From PMG-095 sp037200885 (GTDB lineage Bacteria; Myxococcota_A; Polyangia; Polyangiales; Polyangiaceae), in NCBI GenBank assembly GCA_037200885.1, contig JBBCIN010000002.1:1426001-1490000 (forward strand): 64,000 nucleotides of DNA, given 5' to 3'. A program made the position numbers and the translations under genes. Positions 8,588 through 17,559 of the stretch are shown here, piece by piece. The notes beneath the pieces are model-generated. The model worked only from the letters and a program-made list of their open reading frames with translations. It was not told the origin of the DNA and did not search any database. The stretch's first letter is position 1. Every line of letters begins with the position of its first letter.

Positions 8588-9415
8588 ATGCTTTCCGTTA
8601 GGGTTCATGGGTTTGCGCAGGGTTTGGCGCTGGGGCTACTGGGGTCGTTGGCGCTGGGCTTGGGGGCGTGCGGCGCGGTTTATCCCGAGATCAGCACGCC
8701 CGTTCGGGCGCCGGGCACGCGTCATCTCGATCCGCCGCCACCCGATGATCTGGTTTACCTGAAGTTCGCCAACGCGCATATCCCGACTCACACGCGGGAC
8801 GGCCGGCAGTGGGACTCGGTGGGCGGCTCTGCGCCGGACCCGTTTGCAAAGCTGATGATCGACGACAAGGAGATCCTGCTCACCCCGGTTCAGGCCAACA
8901 CACTCACGCCGACGTGGCCCGATCAGAAGGTCGGCAACTATCGCATTCCGCACGGCGTTCCGGTGCGCGTCGAGCTGTGGGATTCGAACGCGATCAACAA
9001 TCATCCGATTTGCGTCGAATCGATCGGCAACATCTTGGCGGAAGTGAACGACGAGCAGAATCTGGAGCTGCGTTGCGAGAGCGGCGCCACCATTGAAATC
9101 GTGGTCCAGCCGGCACACGCGAAATTTGGCCTCGGCCTGTACTACGAGCTCGGCACGGACGACATCCACGTGACCCGCGTGGTGGGTGAATCCCCCGCGG
9201 CGCGCGCCAAACTCACGCGCGGCGACCAGCTGCTTCGAATCCAGGGCCGCGAAGTCAAAGCCATGGATGCCGAGACGTCGCGCAGCCTGATCAACGCCAA
9301 CGTTTCGACCGGCGTGACCTTCACGGTCAAGCACGCGGACGGCTCGCAACAGGACGTGACCCTGAAAGACGGCCCTATGTATCCGACGATCGACGAAGAT
9401 CTTGCGGTGGAGTGA
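8588..9415 (+). CDS. PDZ-domain lipoprotein
   Basis: A 275-residue predicted outer-envelope lipoprotein: a hydrophobic signal ends LGLGAC with the lipidated Cys28. The middle region (about 60-170) has the pattern VYLKFANAHIPTHT, then VRVELWDSNAINNHP, which looks like a beta-sandwich of C2 type. Residues about 185-255 form a PDZ domain: FGLGLYYELGTDDIHVTRVV, ESPAARAKLTRGDQLLRIQG and a final GVTFTVKHADG. No protease catalytic triad is present, so it is probably a scaffold or peptide-binding lipoprotein rather than a DegP-type protease. A start at 8570 is possible, but the ATG at 8588 leaves a proper signal peptide. Confidence 0.82.
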   Translation: MLSVRVHGFAQGLALGLLGSLALGLGACGAVYPEISTPVRAPGTRHLDPPPPDDLVYLKFANAHIPTHTRDGRQWDSVGGSAPDPFAKLMIDDKEILLTPVQANTLTPTWPDQKVGNYRIPHGVPVRVELWDSNAINNHPICVESIGNILAEVNDEQNLELRCESGATIEIVVQPAHAKFGLGLYYELGTDDIHVTRVVGESPAARAKLTRGDQLLRIQGREVKAMDAETSRSLINANVSTGVTFTVKHADGSQQDVTLKDGPMYPTIDEDLAVE

Positions 9416-9494
9416 GTCAGAGGCGCGCTGTGCGGGGCGGCCGAGTTGTGCTGGTCGGCTTGCTTCGCCGGGGTCGCGGGCTAATGCTTGACTG

Positions 9495-10421
9495 ATGACC
9501 TCAGCAGGCCCCCCCGAACCGGTGCTCGTCGTTCTGCAGCCCGCTCGCGGCACGCTGTCTGTCACGGGCACCGAGGCCAAAAGCTGGCTCAACGGCCTGG
9601 TCAGCTGCGACGTGCTGAAGGTCGAGCCGGGCCGCGGCGCGTTCGGCCTGGTATTGAACAAGCAGGGTAAAATCCAGAGCGAAGCCGAGATTGTCGCCAG
9701 CGCCGAGGGCTTGTTGGTCGGGGTCTCGCCCGGTGTCGCCGAACGGCTGGTCACCTCGCTCGATAAGTTCCTGGTGATGGAAGACGCAGAGCTGAGCGAC
9801 GTCAGCGCTGATTACCTATGGGCTGATTTTCACGGGCTCGGTGCGGCCGCATTGGCGGAAGCCGCGGCCAAGCTCTGCGCGGGCAGCGCGGCCAACATCA
9901 GCTTCACCTCAGAGGCCGCCGCCACGTTGGTTTTCGAACGCGACGAGCTGCTCGAGCTCGAGCGCTTCATCGAGCGCACTCCCGCGCTGCGTCGCGGCAC
10001 GGACGCGGATTGGGAGGCTCTGCGCATCGCGCAGGTCTTCGGGCGCTTCGGGGTCGATTTCGGTGAAGCCGATAATCCGCACGAGGCAGCGCTCGACCGC
10101 CGGGCAGTGTCCTGGAGCAAGGGCTGCTACCTCGGTCAAGAGGTGGTGTGCATGCAAGACATGCGCGGAAAGCTGAAGCGTCGCCTGGTTGCTCTCGCGC
10201 TCGAGGAGAGCGCCGAGCCTCCCGCCGTTGGCAGCCCGGTGACCCTTGCGGACACGTTGGAGGCGGTGGGCGAGCTGACCAGCGTTGCGCGCAGCCCGAG
10301 GACCGGCAAGCTTTTGGCGCTGGCACGCGTCAAAAGCCCTTATTTCGACGGCAAGCTGGCGCTGGGCGTGGCCGGTAAGCAGGCCGCGTTTGTCGCGCAA
10401 GGCTCGCCCGAAATAGAGTAG
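9495..10421 (+). CDS. ygfZ: Folate-dependent Fe-S maturation protein YgfZ
   Basis: A 308-residue member of the YgfZ/GcvT-like family, which binds tetrahydrofolate and supports repair or assembly of some iron-sulfur enzymes such as MiaB. The diagnostic motif KGCYLGQE lies near residue 215, followed by MRGKLKRRLVAL. The N-terminal GTEAKSWLNGLVSCDV and RGAFGLVLNKQGKI match the family. The ATG at 9495 has no obvious ribosome site; an AT-rich CTAATGCTT lies seven bases upstream and could be a -10 for a leaderless message. cysK follows after 12 bp, so both may be co-transcribed, linking cysteine supply and Fe-S maturation. Confidence 0.92.
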   Translation: MTSAGPPEPVLVVLQPARGTLSVTGTEAKSWLNGLVSCDVLKVEPGRGAFGLVLNKQGKIQSEAEIVASAEGLLVGVSPGVAERLVTSLDKFLVMEDAELSDVSADYLWADFHGLGAAALAEAAAKLCAGSAANISFTSEAAATLVFERDELLELERFIERTPALRRGTDADWEALRIAQVFGRFGVDFGEADNPHEAALDRRAVSWSKGCYLGQEVVCMQDMRGKLKRRLVALALEESAEPPAVGSPVTLADTLEAVGELTSVARSPRTGKLLALARVKSPYFDGKLALGVAGKQAAFVAQGSPEIE

Positions 10422-10433
10422 TTTCAAGGTTCG

Positions 10434-11393
10434 ATGAGCTCTGACGCCCACAAAGGTTTGGTCCACTCGAGTCGCTTCACCGAAAGCGGCTTGCGCGTCG
10501 CCGACGACGTGCTCGGCCTGATTGAAAAGACGCCGCTCGTGCGCCTGGCGCGGCTCTCGCCGCCCGGTGGCGCCACGGTGTGGGCCAAGGCGGAGTTCGT
10601 GAACCCCGCCGGCAGCGTCAAAGATCGCCCCGCGTTGTCCATGATCCTGAGCGCGGAGAAGTCCGGCGAGCTCAAGCCCGGCGCCACGTTGGTCGAAGCG
10701 ACCAGCGGCAACACTGGTATCAGCTTAGCGATGATCGCGGCCGTGCGCGGCTACCGTTGCCTGCTCGTGATGCCGGAAGACATGAGCCTGGAGCGCCGCT
10801 ACATCTTGCGCGCGTACGGCGCCGAGATCGTGCTCACGCCCGCGGGGGACGGCATGTCCGGCGCGGTCAGCCGCGCCCTGCGCGTGCTTTCCGAGACGCC
10901 CGGCGCGTTCATGCCCAGCCAATTCGACAACCCGGCCAACCCAGCCAGCCACGAACACGGCACGGCGCTGGAAATCCTGGAACAGACGGCAAATTCACTG
11001 AGCGCGTTCGTGTCGGGTGTCGGCACGGGCGGCACCGTAACCGGCGTGGGTCGCGCGCTGAAGAACAAGCTCGGCAGTGCGGTCAAGATCTTCGCTGTCG
11101 AACCCGCCAATAGCGCCGTATTGTCGGGGAAGCCTGCCGGAATGCATGGTATCCAGGGCTTGGGCGCGGGGTTCGTGCCGCAAATCGTCGACCGCAGCGT
11201 GATCGACAACGTGATTGAAGTGACGGACGTCGCGGCCGAACGGATGGCGCGGCGCCTAGCCCGTGAGGAGGGCTTGCTCGTGGGGCCATCTTCCGGTGCC
11301 AACGTGCATGCGGCCTGTGAGGTCGCCGCCCAACTCAAGGGCGGCAATGTCGTCACGATTTTGTGCGACTCGGGCGAGCGTTACCTGTTCTGA
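10434..11393 (+). CDS. cysK: Cysteine synthase (O-acetylserine sulfhydrylase)
   Basis: A PLP-dependent enzyme of 319 residues that makes cysteine from O-acetylserine and sulfide. The lysine forming the Schiff base is in NPAGSVKDRPA; the substrate loop is EATSGNTGISLAM; the phosphate-binding glycine loop is GVGTGGTVTGVGRA; and the C-terminal PSSGANVHAA and ILCDSGERYLF complete the signature. The N terminus is about 20 residues longer than in E. coli CysK. AAGG lies five bases before the ATG. It probably shares a transcript with ygfZ. The convergent crotonase gene begins after 28 bp. CysK is the likeliest identity, CysM or a beta-synthase less so. Confidence 0.94.
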   Translation: MSSDAHKGLVHSSRFTESGLRVADDVLGLIEKTPLVRLARLSPPGGATVWAKAEFVNPAGSVKDRPALSMILSAEKSGELKPGATLVEATSGNTGISLAMIAAVRGYRCLLVMPEDMSLERRYILRAYGAEIVLTPAGDGMSGAVSRALRVLSETPGAFMPSQFDNPANPASHEHGTALEILEQTANSLSAFVSGVGTGGTVTGVGRALKNKLGSAVKIFAVEPANSAVLSGKPAGMHGIQGLGAGFVPQIVDRSVIDNVIEVTDVAAERMARRLAREEGLLVGPSSGANVHAACEVAAQLKGGNVVTILCDSGERYLF

Positions 11394-11421
11394 CGCGCTT
11401 CGTGATACCCGAAGGGGTAAG

Positions 11422-12198
11422 CTATTTGCCGACGAAGGTCGGGCTCCGTTTGGCGCTCCAGGCGGCCACGCCTTCACGAAAATCCACCGAGCCGAGCAGC
11501 GCGGTCTGACCCTGCTTTTCGCGTTCGAGCGCGGCTTCGATGCCGCCATTGGCGGCTTCGCGTACGGCGTTCTTGATCGCCGCCAACGCGAGGGGCGGTC
11601 CAGCGGCGAGAGTTGCCGCGAGCGCTTGCGCCTCTCCGCGCTCGTCATCCGCCACGCGATTGGCGAGCCCGAGGCTCAGTGCCAACGGCGCGTCGATGCG
11701 CGTCCCGAGCAGGAGGTACTCCAGCGCGCGCCCAATCCCGACCAAACGCGGTAACCAAAAGCTGCCTCCGCCGTCCGGCATCAAGCCGATCGCGACGAAT
11801 TTCTCTTGTAGATATGCATTCGGCGCCAAGACACGCAGATCGCAGGCCAGCGCCAGATCGGCCCCGAAGCCCACCGCGGGGCCGCGCACGGCGGCGATGA
11901 CCGGCTTTTGCGCGTGCACGATGGAGCGGATCAAGGCGTGAAACTGGGCGATGCGGGGGCCGAGATCCGCGCCCAGATCGAGATCGCTCAGCGCACCTTT
12001 TAGATCCGCACCCGAGCAGAACGCATCGCCCGACCCGGTGAGCACGACGGCGCGCACGCTCGGGTCCGCCACGACGTCGGCAAGGCCCGCGCCGAGCGCG
12101 AGCAACAGCTCGGGGTCGAGCGCATTCTTGGTTTGCGGACGATTCATGATCAGCGTCGCGACGGGGCCTTCACGCAGGGCGAGCAGCACTGATTCCAT
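11422..12198 (-). CDS. Enoyl-CoA hydratase/isomerase (crotonase) family
   Basis: A 258-residue crotonase. The first oxyanion-hole motif is FCSGADLKGALSD and the second GPAVGFGADLALACD. At the segment FVAIGLMPDGGGSFWL, the first catalytic Glu of true enoyl-CoA hydratases is replaced by a hydrophobic residue, while the Asp in PDGG is kept. That is the pattern of PaaG-like epoxyphenylacetyl-CoA isomerases and some delta-isomerases, so hydratase activity is doubtful. It may act in aromatic or fatty-acid breakdown, but no pathway partners adjoin. It is transcribed alone, convergent with cysK and divergent from mazG, with a TGCTAGGCT box directly upstream. Confidence 0.88.
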   Translation of the reverse strand: MESVLLALREGPVATLIMNRPQTKNALDPELLLALGAGLADVVADPSVRAVVLTGSGDAFCSGADLKGALSDLDLGADLGPRIAQFHALIRSIVHAQKPVIAAVRGPAVGFGADLALACDLRVLAPNAYLQEKFVAIGLMPDGGGSFWLPRLVGIGRALEYLLLGTRIDAPLALSLGLANRVADDERGEAQALAATLAAGPPLALAAIKNAVREAANGGIEAALEREKQGQTALLGSVDFREGVAAWSAKRSPTFVGK

Positions 12199-12206
12199 GG
12201 CCTTCG

Positions 12207-12215
12207 AGCCTAGCA
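12207..12215 (-). promoter_or_regulatory. TGCTAGNNT extended -10 box, leaderless
   Basis: On the minus strand TGCTAGGCT ends eight bases before the ATG of the crotonase gene, so transcription would start within a base or two of the start codon. A TTGGCG lies about 20 bases further upstream as a possible weak -35. It is the same box and spacing as at 8571 on the other strand. Confidence 0.5.
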
Positions 12216-12321
12216 GCCCTTGGCATGAATCCCGCCAAAATCCAGCAAGCCGCTCAGCCGGGTGCGTGCTAGTGCTGGCCTCGAACGGAGTCGCATCGGG
12301 CGATTCCCAGAGCCCGCCATC

Positions 12322-13170
12322 ATGAGCAGCCGATCTTTTCCCATTCCCGAAGCGCTACCGCTCTCCGAGCAGCACGGTCAAACCTACCCGAGCCTCGTTG
12401 CCCTGATGCAGCGCTTGCTCGGGGAAGGGGGCTGTCCCTGGGATCGCGAACAGGACATGAAGTCCTTGCGCCGCTACGTGTTGGAAGAGGCCTGTGAGGT
12501 GATCGACGCGATCGACGAAAACGATCCAGTTCACATCCAGGAAGAGCTCGGCGATCTCGCTCTGCAAGTCGTATTCCTCGGTGAGCTCGGCCGGCGCGAG
12601 TCGGCGTTTGGCCCGGACGACGTGATTCGCGGGATCGTCAGCAAGTTGGTACGCCGTCACCCGCACGTGTTCGGTGACGTCGAAGTCAGCGGTAGCGAGG
12701 AAGTGCTCACGAATTGGGAAGCCATCAAGGCCGTCGAAGACAGCGATCGCGGCGTGCTCGATGGCGTCCCGCACTCGCTGCCTGCCCTGTACCGGGCGCA
12801 ACGCATGAGCGAAAAGGTCAGCCGCGTCGGCTTCGATTGGCCCGACGGGCGCGGCTCGCGCGACAAGGTGAGTGAAGAGCTGGCAGAAGTAGACGAGGCG
12901 ATCCAGGGCGGCGACAAGCAGCGCGTCGAGGAGGAGCTCGGAGATCTCTTGTTTTCGCTCGTCAACTTGGCGCGTCACCACGGCGTGGATGCCGAGCTCG
13001 CCTTACGCAACACGTCCGATCGCTTTGCACGGCGCTTTTCGCACGTCGAAGAGCGCGTCAAAGAGCAGCATGGCGGCTGGCCGCGTGGGGTGGATGGCAA
13101 ACCCACGGCCGGCCTATCGCTCGAAGAGCTCGACCGCTATTGGGACGAAGCCAAACGGAAGGGCGCATGA
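12322..13170 (+). CDS. mazG: Nucleoside triphosphate pyrophosphohydrolase MazG
   Basis: A 282-residue two-domain MazG that hydrolyses (d)NTPs to monophosphates, cleaning the pool and modulating ppGpp responses. Domain 1 has GGCPWDREQDMKSLRRYVLE and the metal-binding EEACEVIDAI / EELGDLALQVV. The linker PHVFGDVEVSGSEEVLTNWE is typical. Domain 2 repeats the EExxE...ExxD pattern in EELAEVDEAIQ and EEELGDLLFSLVNLAR. The frame opens at 12262, but the ATG at 12322 matches the usual N terminus. A TGCTAG box lies about 50 bp upstream. The stop overlaps the rlmN start (ATGA), so the two are translationally coupled. Confidence 0.94.
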   Translation: MSSRSFPIPEALPLSEQHGQTYPSLVALMQRLLGEGGCPWDREQDMKSLRRYVLEEACEVIDAIDENDPVHIQEELGDLALQVVFLGELGRRESAFGPDDVIRGIVSKLVRRHPHVFGDVEVSGSEEVLTNWEAIKAVEDSDRGVLDGVPHSLPALYRAQRMSEKVSRVGFDWPDGRGSRDKVSEELAEVDEAIQGGDKQRVEEELGDLLFSLVNLARHHGVDAELALRNTSDRFARRFSHVEERVKEQHGGWPRGVDGKPTAGLSLEELDRYWDEAKRKGA

Positions 13171-14375
13171 CCCGCTTGCCGATCCCAGAAGGGGGCACCC
13201 ATCCGGATCCAGGCCCCGAACCGCTGAACATCGAAGATCCGGTGGGAAGACTGCCCGCGGAGTGGCAAGCCGCGCTGACGGCGCTCGGTGAGCGGCCGTT
13301 TCGCGCCAAGCAGCTGTTTCGCTGGTTGCACCAGCGCGCTGAGTTCGACCCGGAGAAGATGAGCGATTTGAGTGTGCCCTTCCGAGCGCGCCTGCAGGAA
13401 GCCGGCGTGGGCGCACCCTTCCGTGTCGAGACCGTGCACGAGTCGAAGGATGGCACACGCAAACTCGTGCTCGTAGCCAAAGACGGCGCGCGCGTCGAGA
13501 GCGTGATCATTCCAATGACTGATCTGAGCGACGCCGATGCCGGCGCCTCGGACGACGAGGACGACGAACCGCTCGCTGCCAAGTCACGCGTCACCCTGTG
13601 CATCTCGACGCAATTCGGCTGCGCCATGGGCTGCGTGTTCTGCGCAAGCGGCCAAGCGGGCCTCGTGCGCGGCCTGCGCGCTTCGGAAATCGTGAGCCAG
13701 GTGTATCTGGCCAAGCGCTATCTGCGACCCGACGAGCAACTGAGTAACCTCGTGTACATGGGTATGGGCGAGCCGCTGCACCACTACGAGCAGACCGCGC
13801 GCTCGGTGCGGCTGCTCACGCATCCGGAGGGCCTGGGCATGAGCCCGCGCCGGATCACCATCAGCACGGTCGGCCTGATCCCGGGCATCGAGCGCCTGGG
13901 TCGGGATTTTGCGGGAAAACTCGGGCTCGCGGTGTCGGTGCACGCGCCCAATGACGAAACCCGCGATAAAATCATCCCGATGAATAAGCGCTATCCAATA
14001 GCGGAGTTGATGCGCGCTTTGCGCGCCTATCCGCTGCCCAAGCGGCGGCGGATCACCATCGAATACACGCTGATCGACGGCGTGAACGACGCCCCGAGCC
14101 ACGCTCGTGAGCTCAGCACGATCTTGCGCGGCATTCCGAGCAAGATCAATTTGATCCCGATGAACCCAATCACGGCCTCGGAGCTGCGCGCGCCGAAGTC
14201 GGAAGCCGTGCGCCAGTTTCAGGATATCCTCGCCAATGCCGGCTACAGCTGTTTCGTGCGCACGCGCCGCGGGGACGAGGTGTCCGCCGCTTGCGGGCAG
14301 CTAGCGATGGCTGATGATTTGGTACGAAAGAAGCGCGAACGCGAAGAGCTACGGGCCATAGCCAAGAAGTCCTGA
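13167..14375 (+). CDS. rlmN: 23S rRNA (A2503)/tRNA (A37) methyltransferase RlmN
   Basis: A radical-SAM methylsynthase of 402 residues that puts a methyl group on C2 of A2503 in 23S rRNA and A37 in some tRNAs. The 4Fe-4S ligands are Cys152, Cys156 and Cys159 in FGCAMGCVFCASGQAG. Other landmarks are MGMGEPLHHYE, RRITISTVGL and SVHAPNDETRDKIIPMN, and the methyl-carrying Cys lies near the C terminus in SAACGQLA. An unusual acidic, low-complexity insert (residues about 121-140, rich in Asp, Ala and Ser) sits just before the radical-SAM core and is not usual for RlmN. The start overlaps mazG and the stop overlaps the accC start by one base. Confidence 0.95.
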   Translation: MTRLPIPEGGTHPDPGPEPLNIEDPVGRLPAEWQAALTALGERPFRAKQLFRWLHQRAEFDPEKMSDLSVPFRARLQEAGVGAPFRVETVHESKDGTRKLVLVAKDGARVESVIIPMTDLSDADAGASDDEDDEPLAAKSRVTLCISTQFGCAMGCVFCASGQAGLVRGLRASEIVSQVYLAKRYLRPDEQLSNLVYMGMGEPLHHYEQTARSVRLLTHPEGLGMSPRRITISTVGLIPGIERLGRDFAGKLGLAVSVHAPNDETRDKIIPMNKRYPIAELMRALRAYPLPKRRRITIEYTLIDGVNDAPSHARELSTILRGIPSKINLIPMNPITASELRAPKSEAVRQFQDILANAGYSCFVRTRRGDEVSAACGQLAMADDLVRKKREREELRAIAKKS

Positions 14376-15763
14376 TGTTCAAGAAAGTGCTGGTCGCCAA
14401 TCGCGGCGAAATTGCCTGTCGCATTTTCCGCACCTGTGAGCGGCTCGGGATCCCAACCGTGGCCGTGTTCTCGGACGCGGATGTGCTCGCGCCGCATGTC
14501 GCTCGGGCGGATGAAGCGATTCGCATCGGACCGGCCAAGCTGAGCGAGAGCTACCTGAATATTCCCGCCATTTTGGCCGCAATCAACGACGTCGGCGCCG
14601 ACTGTGTGCATCCGGGTTATGGCCTGCTGAGCGAGCGCCGCGCCTTTGCCGATGCCGTGACCGAGGGCGGCGCGACCTTCATTGGGCCTCCGAGTGGCGC
14701 GCTCGAGGCGTTCGGCGACAAGATCAAAGCTCGCCAGGTCGCGCGCAGCGTGGGTGTGTCTCCGCCTCCCGGCAGTGAGCAGCCGGTCGATCCGAAAGAC
14801 AGCGTGACGCTGAAGGCAGAAGCCGACCGCATCGGCCTGCCGCTATTGATCAAAGCGGCGGCGGGGGGTGGCGGCATCGGCATGCAGATCGTGCGTGAGC
14901 TCGCCGAGCTCGAGCGCGCCGCGCAGACGTGCGCCGATCGAGGACATTCCGCGTTTGGTGATGGCCGGATCTACCTCGAGCGTTACCTGGAGGGCCCGCG
15001 CCACATCGAAGTGCAGGTTTTTTGCGACGCGCACGGCAACGCCGTGGCGCTCGGCGAACGCGAATGCAGCGTGCAGCGTCGGCATCAAAAGATCATCGAA
15101 GAGTCGCCCTCGCCAGCTGGTTTTTTTAGCGGGCCAAGCGGCGCCGAGCGCCGCTCAAAGCTCTTTCATGCGGCTCTTTCCGTGGTGCGCGCGGCCGACT
15201 ATCGCGGCGCGGGCACGGTCGAGTTCGTGGCCAATGCTGCCGGCGAACTGTACTTTTTGGAAGTGAACGCGCGCCTACAAGTCGAGCACCCCATCACGGA
15301 GCTCGTCACCGGGCTCGACCTCGTTGAATTGCAATTGCGGGTCGCAGCGGGTGAGGCGCTCCCGCCGGAAGCGCTGAAGCCCCAGTTGGAAGGCCACGCG
15401 ATCGAAGTTCGCCTGTACGCCGAAGATCCGCAAAAGGGCTTTCTGCCGCAGCCGGGCCATCTACAACGCTTCGATCTGCCGAGCGATCTGCCCGGCGTGC
15501 GCATCGATTCCGGGGTGGTCGCGGGCCTTGATATCACGCCCTACTACGATCCGATGCTGGCCAAAGTCGTGGCCCACGGCAAAACTCGCGAGCAAGCCTT
15601 GGAGCGCCTCGAAGCCGCGCTCGCGGCCTGCCGAATCGAGCTCATGGGCCCCAAGGGACCGCGCGCAACGAACCTCGCGTTTTTGCAAAAGGTGCTCGCG
15701 TCGGTCGAGTTTCGCAGCGGTCGATACGACACCAGCCTGGCCGAGGCGCTCGGTCGCAGCTGA
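14375..15763 (+). CDS. accC: Biotin carboxylase subunit (acetyl/acyl-CoA carboxylase)
   Basis: An ATP-grasp biotin carboxylase of 462 residues that carboxylates biotin on BCCP with bicarbonate and ATP. Diagnostic motifs are VLVANRGEIACRIFR at the N terminus, HPGYGLLSE, the glycine-rich lid KAAAGGGGIGMQIV, RHQKIIEESPS and the active-site EVNARLQVEHPITE. Length fits a stand-alone AccC with no fused BCCP domain. No accB gene adjoins, so the partner biotin carrier must be elsewhere; it could also belong to a propionyl- or other acyl-CoA carboxylase. ATG 14375 overlaps the rlmN stop (TGATG), so mazG-rlmN-accC form one coupled unit. Confidence 0.92.
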   Translation: MFKKVLVANRGEIACRIFRTCERLGIPTVAVFSDADVLAPHVARADEAIRIGPAKLSESYLNIPAILAAINDVGADCVHPGYGLLSERRAFADAVTEGGATFIGPPSGALEAFGDKIKARQVARSVGVSPPPGSEQPVDPKDSVTLKAEADRIGLPLLIKAAAGGGGIGMQIVRELAELERAAQTCADRGHSAFGDGRIYLERYLEGPRHIEVQVFCDAHGNAVALGERECSVQRRHQKIIEESPSPAGFFSGPSGAERRSKLFHAALSVVRAADYRGAGTVEFVANAAGELYFLEVNARLQVEHPITELVTGLDLVELQLRVAAGEALPPEALKPQLEGHAIEVRLYAEDPQKGFLPQPGHLQRFDLPSDLPGVRIDSGVVAGLDITPYYDPMLAKVVAHGKTREQALERLEAALAACRIELMGPKGPRATNLAFLQKVLASVEFRSGRYDTSLAEALGRS

Positions 15764-15779
15764 GCCCGACCCTTTGGCC

Positions 15780-17522
15780 ATGTCCGAAACGCCAGCAAAT
15801 ACCGCTGAGTTGCCCGAGCAAATCGCAACCATCGAGCGCGCGCGGCAGTGGGCTGCAAGCGACCCCGATCCGCTGACCCGAGCCGAGCTTTCAGTGCTGA
15901 TCGAGGCTCGCGATCATGCCGAGCTCGGCGAACGCATGCTCACTGATCTCGAGTTCGGCACTGCGGGTCTGCGCGGGGTGGTCGCCGCGGGCAGCGCGCG
16001 GATGAATTTGGCGGTCGTGATTCGCGTCACGCGCGCGCTCGCCGATCAGCTCTTGAGCCGCGCGCTGGACCCACGCGCGTTGCCCGTGGTGATCGGCTGC
16101 GACGCGCGGCTCGACAGCCAAAGGTTCGCAGACGCGGCGGCGCGAGTGCTGCTCGCGGCCGGCATCCCCGTGAAACGCTTTCTGGATGCCGTGCCCACGC
16201 CCTTTGTCGCTTACGCGGTGCGCGCGTTCGCCGCCAACGCCGGGATCATGATCACCGCTAGCCACAACCCGCCCGAGTACAACGGCTACAAGCTGTACTG
16301 GCACGACGGCGTGCAGGTCGTGCCGCCCACGGACCAGGAAATTTTCGCACGCATGCGCGCGATCGGGCCGGCAAATGGCATTTCGCTCGGGGATTTGTCG
16401 CGTCAGCAGCTGATCGGCGAGGACATCGTGCCGCGCTATTTGGCCGAAGTTCGTGCGGCGCTGCCGCTTATCGCGGCGGATCGAAAGCTTCGCATCGTGT
16501 ACACCGCGCTCCATGGTGTGGGCGCGAGCGTGGTCGAACGGCTGTTTCGAGAAGCCGGCTACGCGGACTTTCACAGCGTGCCCGAACAGCGAGAGCCGGA
16601 CGGCCATTTCCCCACCGTGCACTTCCCGAATCCGGAAGAACCGGGCGCGCTCGATCTGGCGCTGGCCCTTGCTCGAGGGAAAAACGCCGATCTCGTGATC
16701 GCGAACGACCCCGACGTGGATCGCTTGGCCATCGCCGTGCCGACCGCGAGCGGTCGCTTTCAAGCGCTGACCGGAAATCAAATCGGCTTGCTCTTGGCGG
16801 ATTTTGCGCTCGCGCACACCGATCTGGGCGAACGCGCGTTGGTACTTTCGTCCATCGTGTCATCGCCCATGTTGGCGATCGTTGCCCAGGCACGGGGCGC
16901 CCGCTACGAGCCCGTGCTCACTGGCTTCAAATGGGTCTGGACGGCCGCCCTCGCGCTCGAAGCTCAGAACTATCGCTATTGTTTCGGCTACGAGGAGGCG
17001 CTCGGCTACTCGTTTGGCCGCACGGTGCGAGACAAGGACGGCATCAGCGCCGCGCTCGCCTTCGCGGAGCTCGCCGCCGAAGCGCGCGCCTCTGGGAAAA
17101 CCGTGCTCGAACGCCTGCACGCGCTGTATCGCGAGCATGGCCTGTGGGTCAGCGCGCAGCACAACGTGGTACTCAAAGGCGGAGCCGGAGCCGCGCGCGT
17201 CGCCCGCGCCATGCAGCAACTGCTCGACGCGCCGCCCACGGTGCTCGCCGGCCAGACCGTGAGCCGCGTGCGGGATCTGCAGGTCCCCGACCCCGATGTC
17301 CCGAGTTGGCGCGGTCCGGCGCTGCTGGTCGAGCTGCTGCTCGGCACTGACACGCGCGTCTTCGTGCGCCCGAGCGGCACCGAGCCCAAGCTAAAAATGT
17401 ACGTCGACCTGCGCGCGCCGCTCGCACCTACCGCGCCGATCATCAGCGCTGAGGCGAGCGCACTCGCCGACGCTCTGGCCATCGCGCGCGCCCTAGTGAC
17501 CGCGCTCGAGCTCGACTCCTAG
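15780..17522 (+). CDS. Phosphoglucomutase/phosphomannomutase (PGM2-like)
   Basis: An alpha-D-phosphohexomutase of 580 residues interconverting hexose 1- and 6-phosphates for cell-wall and glycan precursors. The phosphoserine is Ser161 in MITASHNPPEYNGYK; the Mg-binding loop is ANDPDVDRLAI; sugar specificity lies near GFKWVWTAAL and FGYEEALGYSFG; the phosphate-binding tail is FVRPSGTEPKLKMY. Length and the early LEFGTAGLRG place it with PGM2/PgcA-type mutases rather than the 460-residue AlgC group. The frame opens far upstream (15528) inside accC; the ATG at 15780 gives the normal N terminus. It follows accC by 16 bp and is probably part of the same transcript. Confidence 0.92.
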   Translation: MSETPANTAELPEQIATIERARQWAASDPDPLTRAELSVLIEARDHAELGERMLTDLEFGTAGLRGVVAAGSARMNLAVVIRVTRALADQLLSRALDPRALPVVIGCDARLDSQRFADAAARVLLAAGIPVKRFLDAVPTPFVAYAVRAFAANAGIMITASHNPPEYNGYKLYWHDGVQVVPPTDQEIFARMRAIGPANGISLGDLSRQQLIGEDIVPRYLAEVRAALPLIAADRKLRIVYTALHGVGASVVERLFREAGYADFHSVPEQREPDGHFPTVHFPNPEEPGALDLALALARGKNADLVIANDPDVDRLAIAVPTASGRFQALTGNQIGLLLADFALAHTDLGERALVLSSIVSSPMLAIVAQARGARYEPVLTGFKWVWTAALALEAQNYRYCFGYEEALGYSFGRTVRDKDGISAALAFAELAAEARASGKTVLERLHALYREHGLWVSAQHNVVLKGGAGAARVARAMQQLLDAPPTVLAGQTVSRVRDLQVPDPDVPSWRGPALLVELLLGTDTRVFVRPSGTEPKLKMYVDLRAPLAPTAPIISAEASALADALAIARALVTALELDS

Positions 17523-17559
17523 GGTTACCCCAGCCGCGCGATCGAAGCTGAGACGCCGC

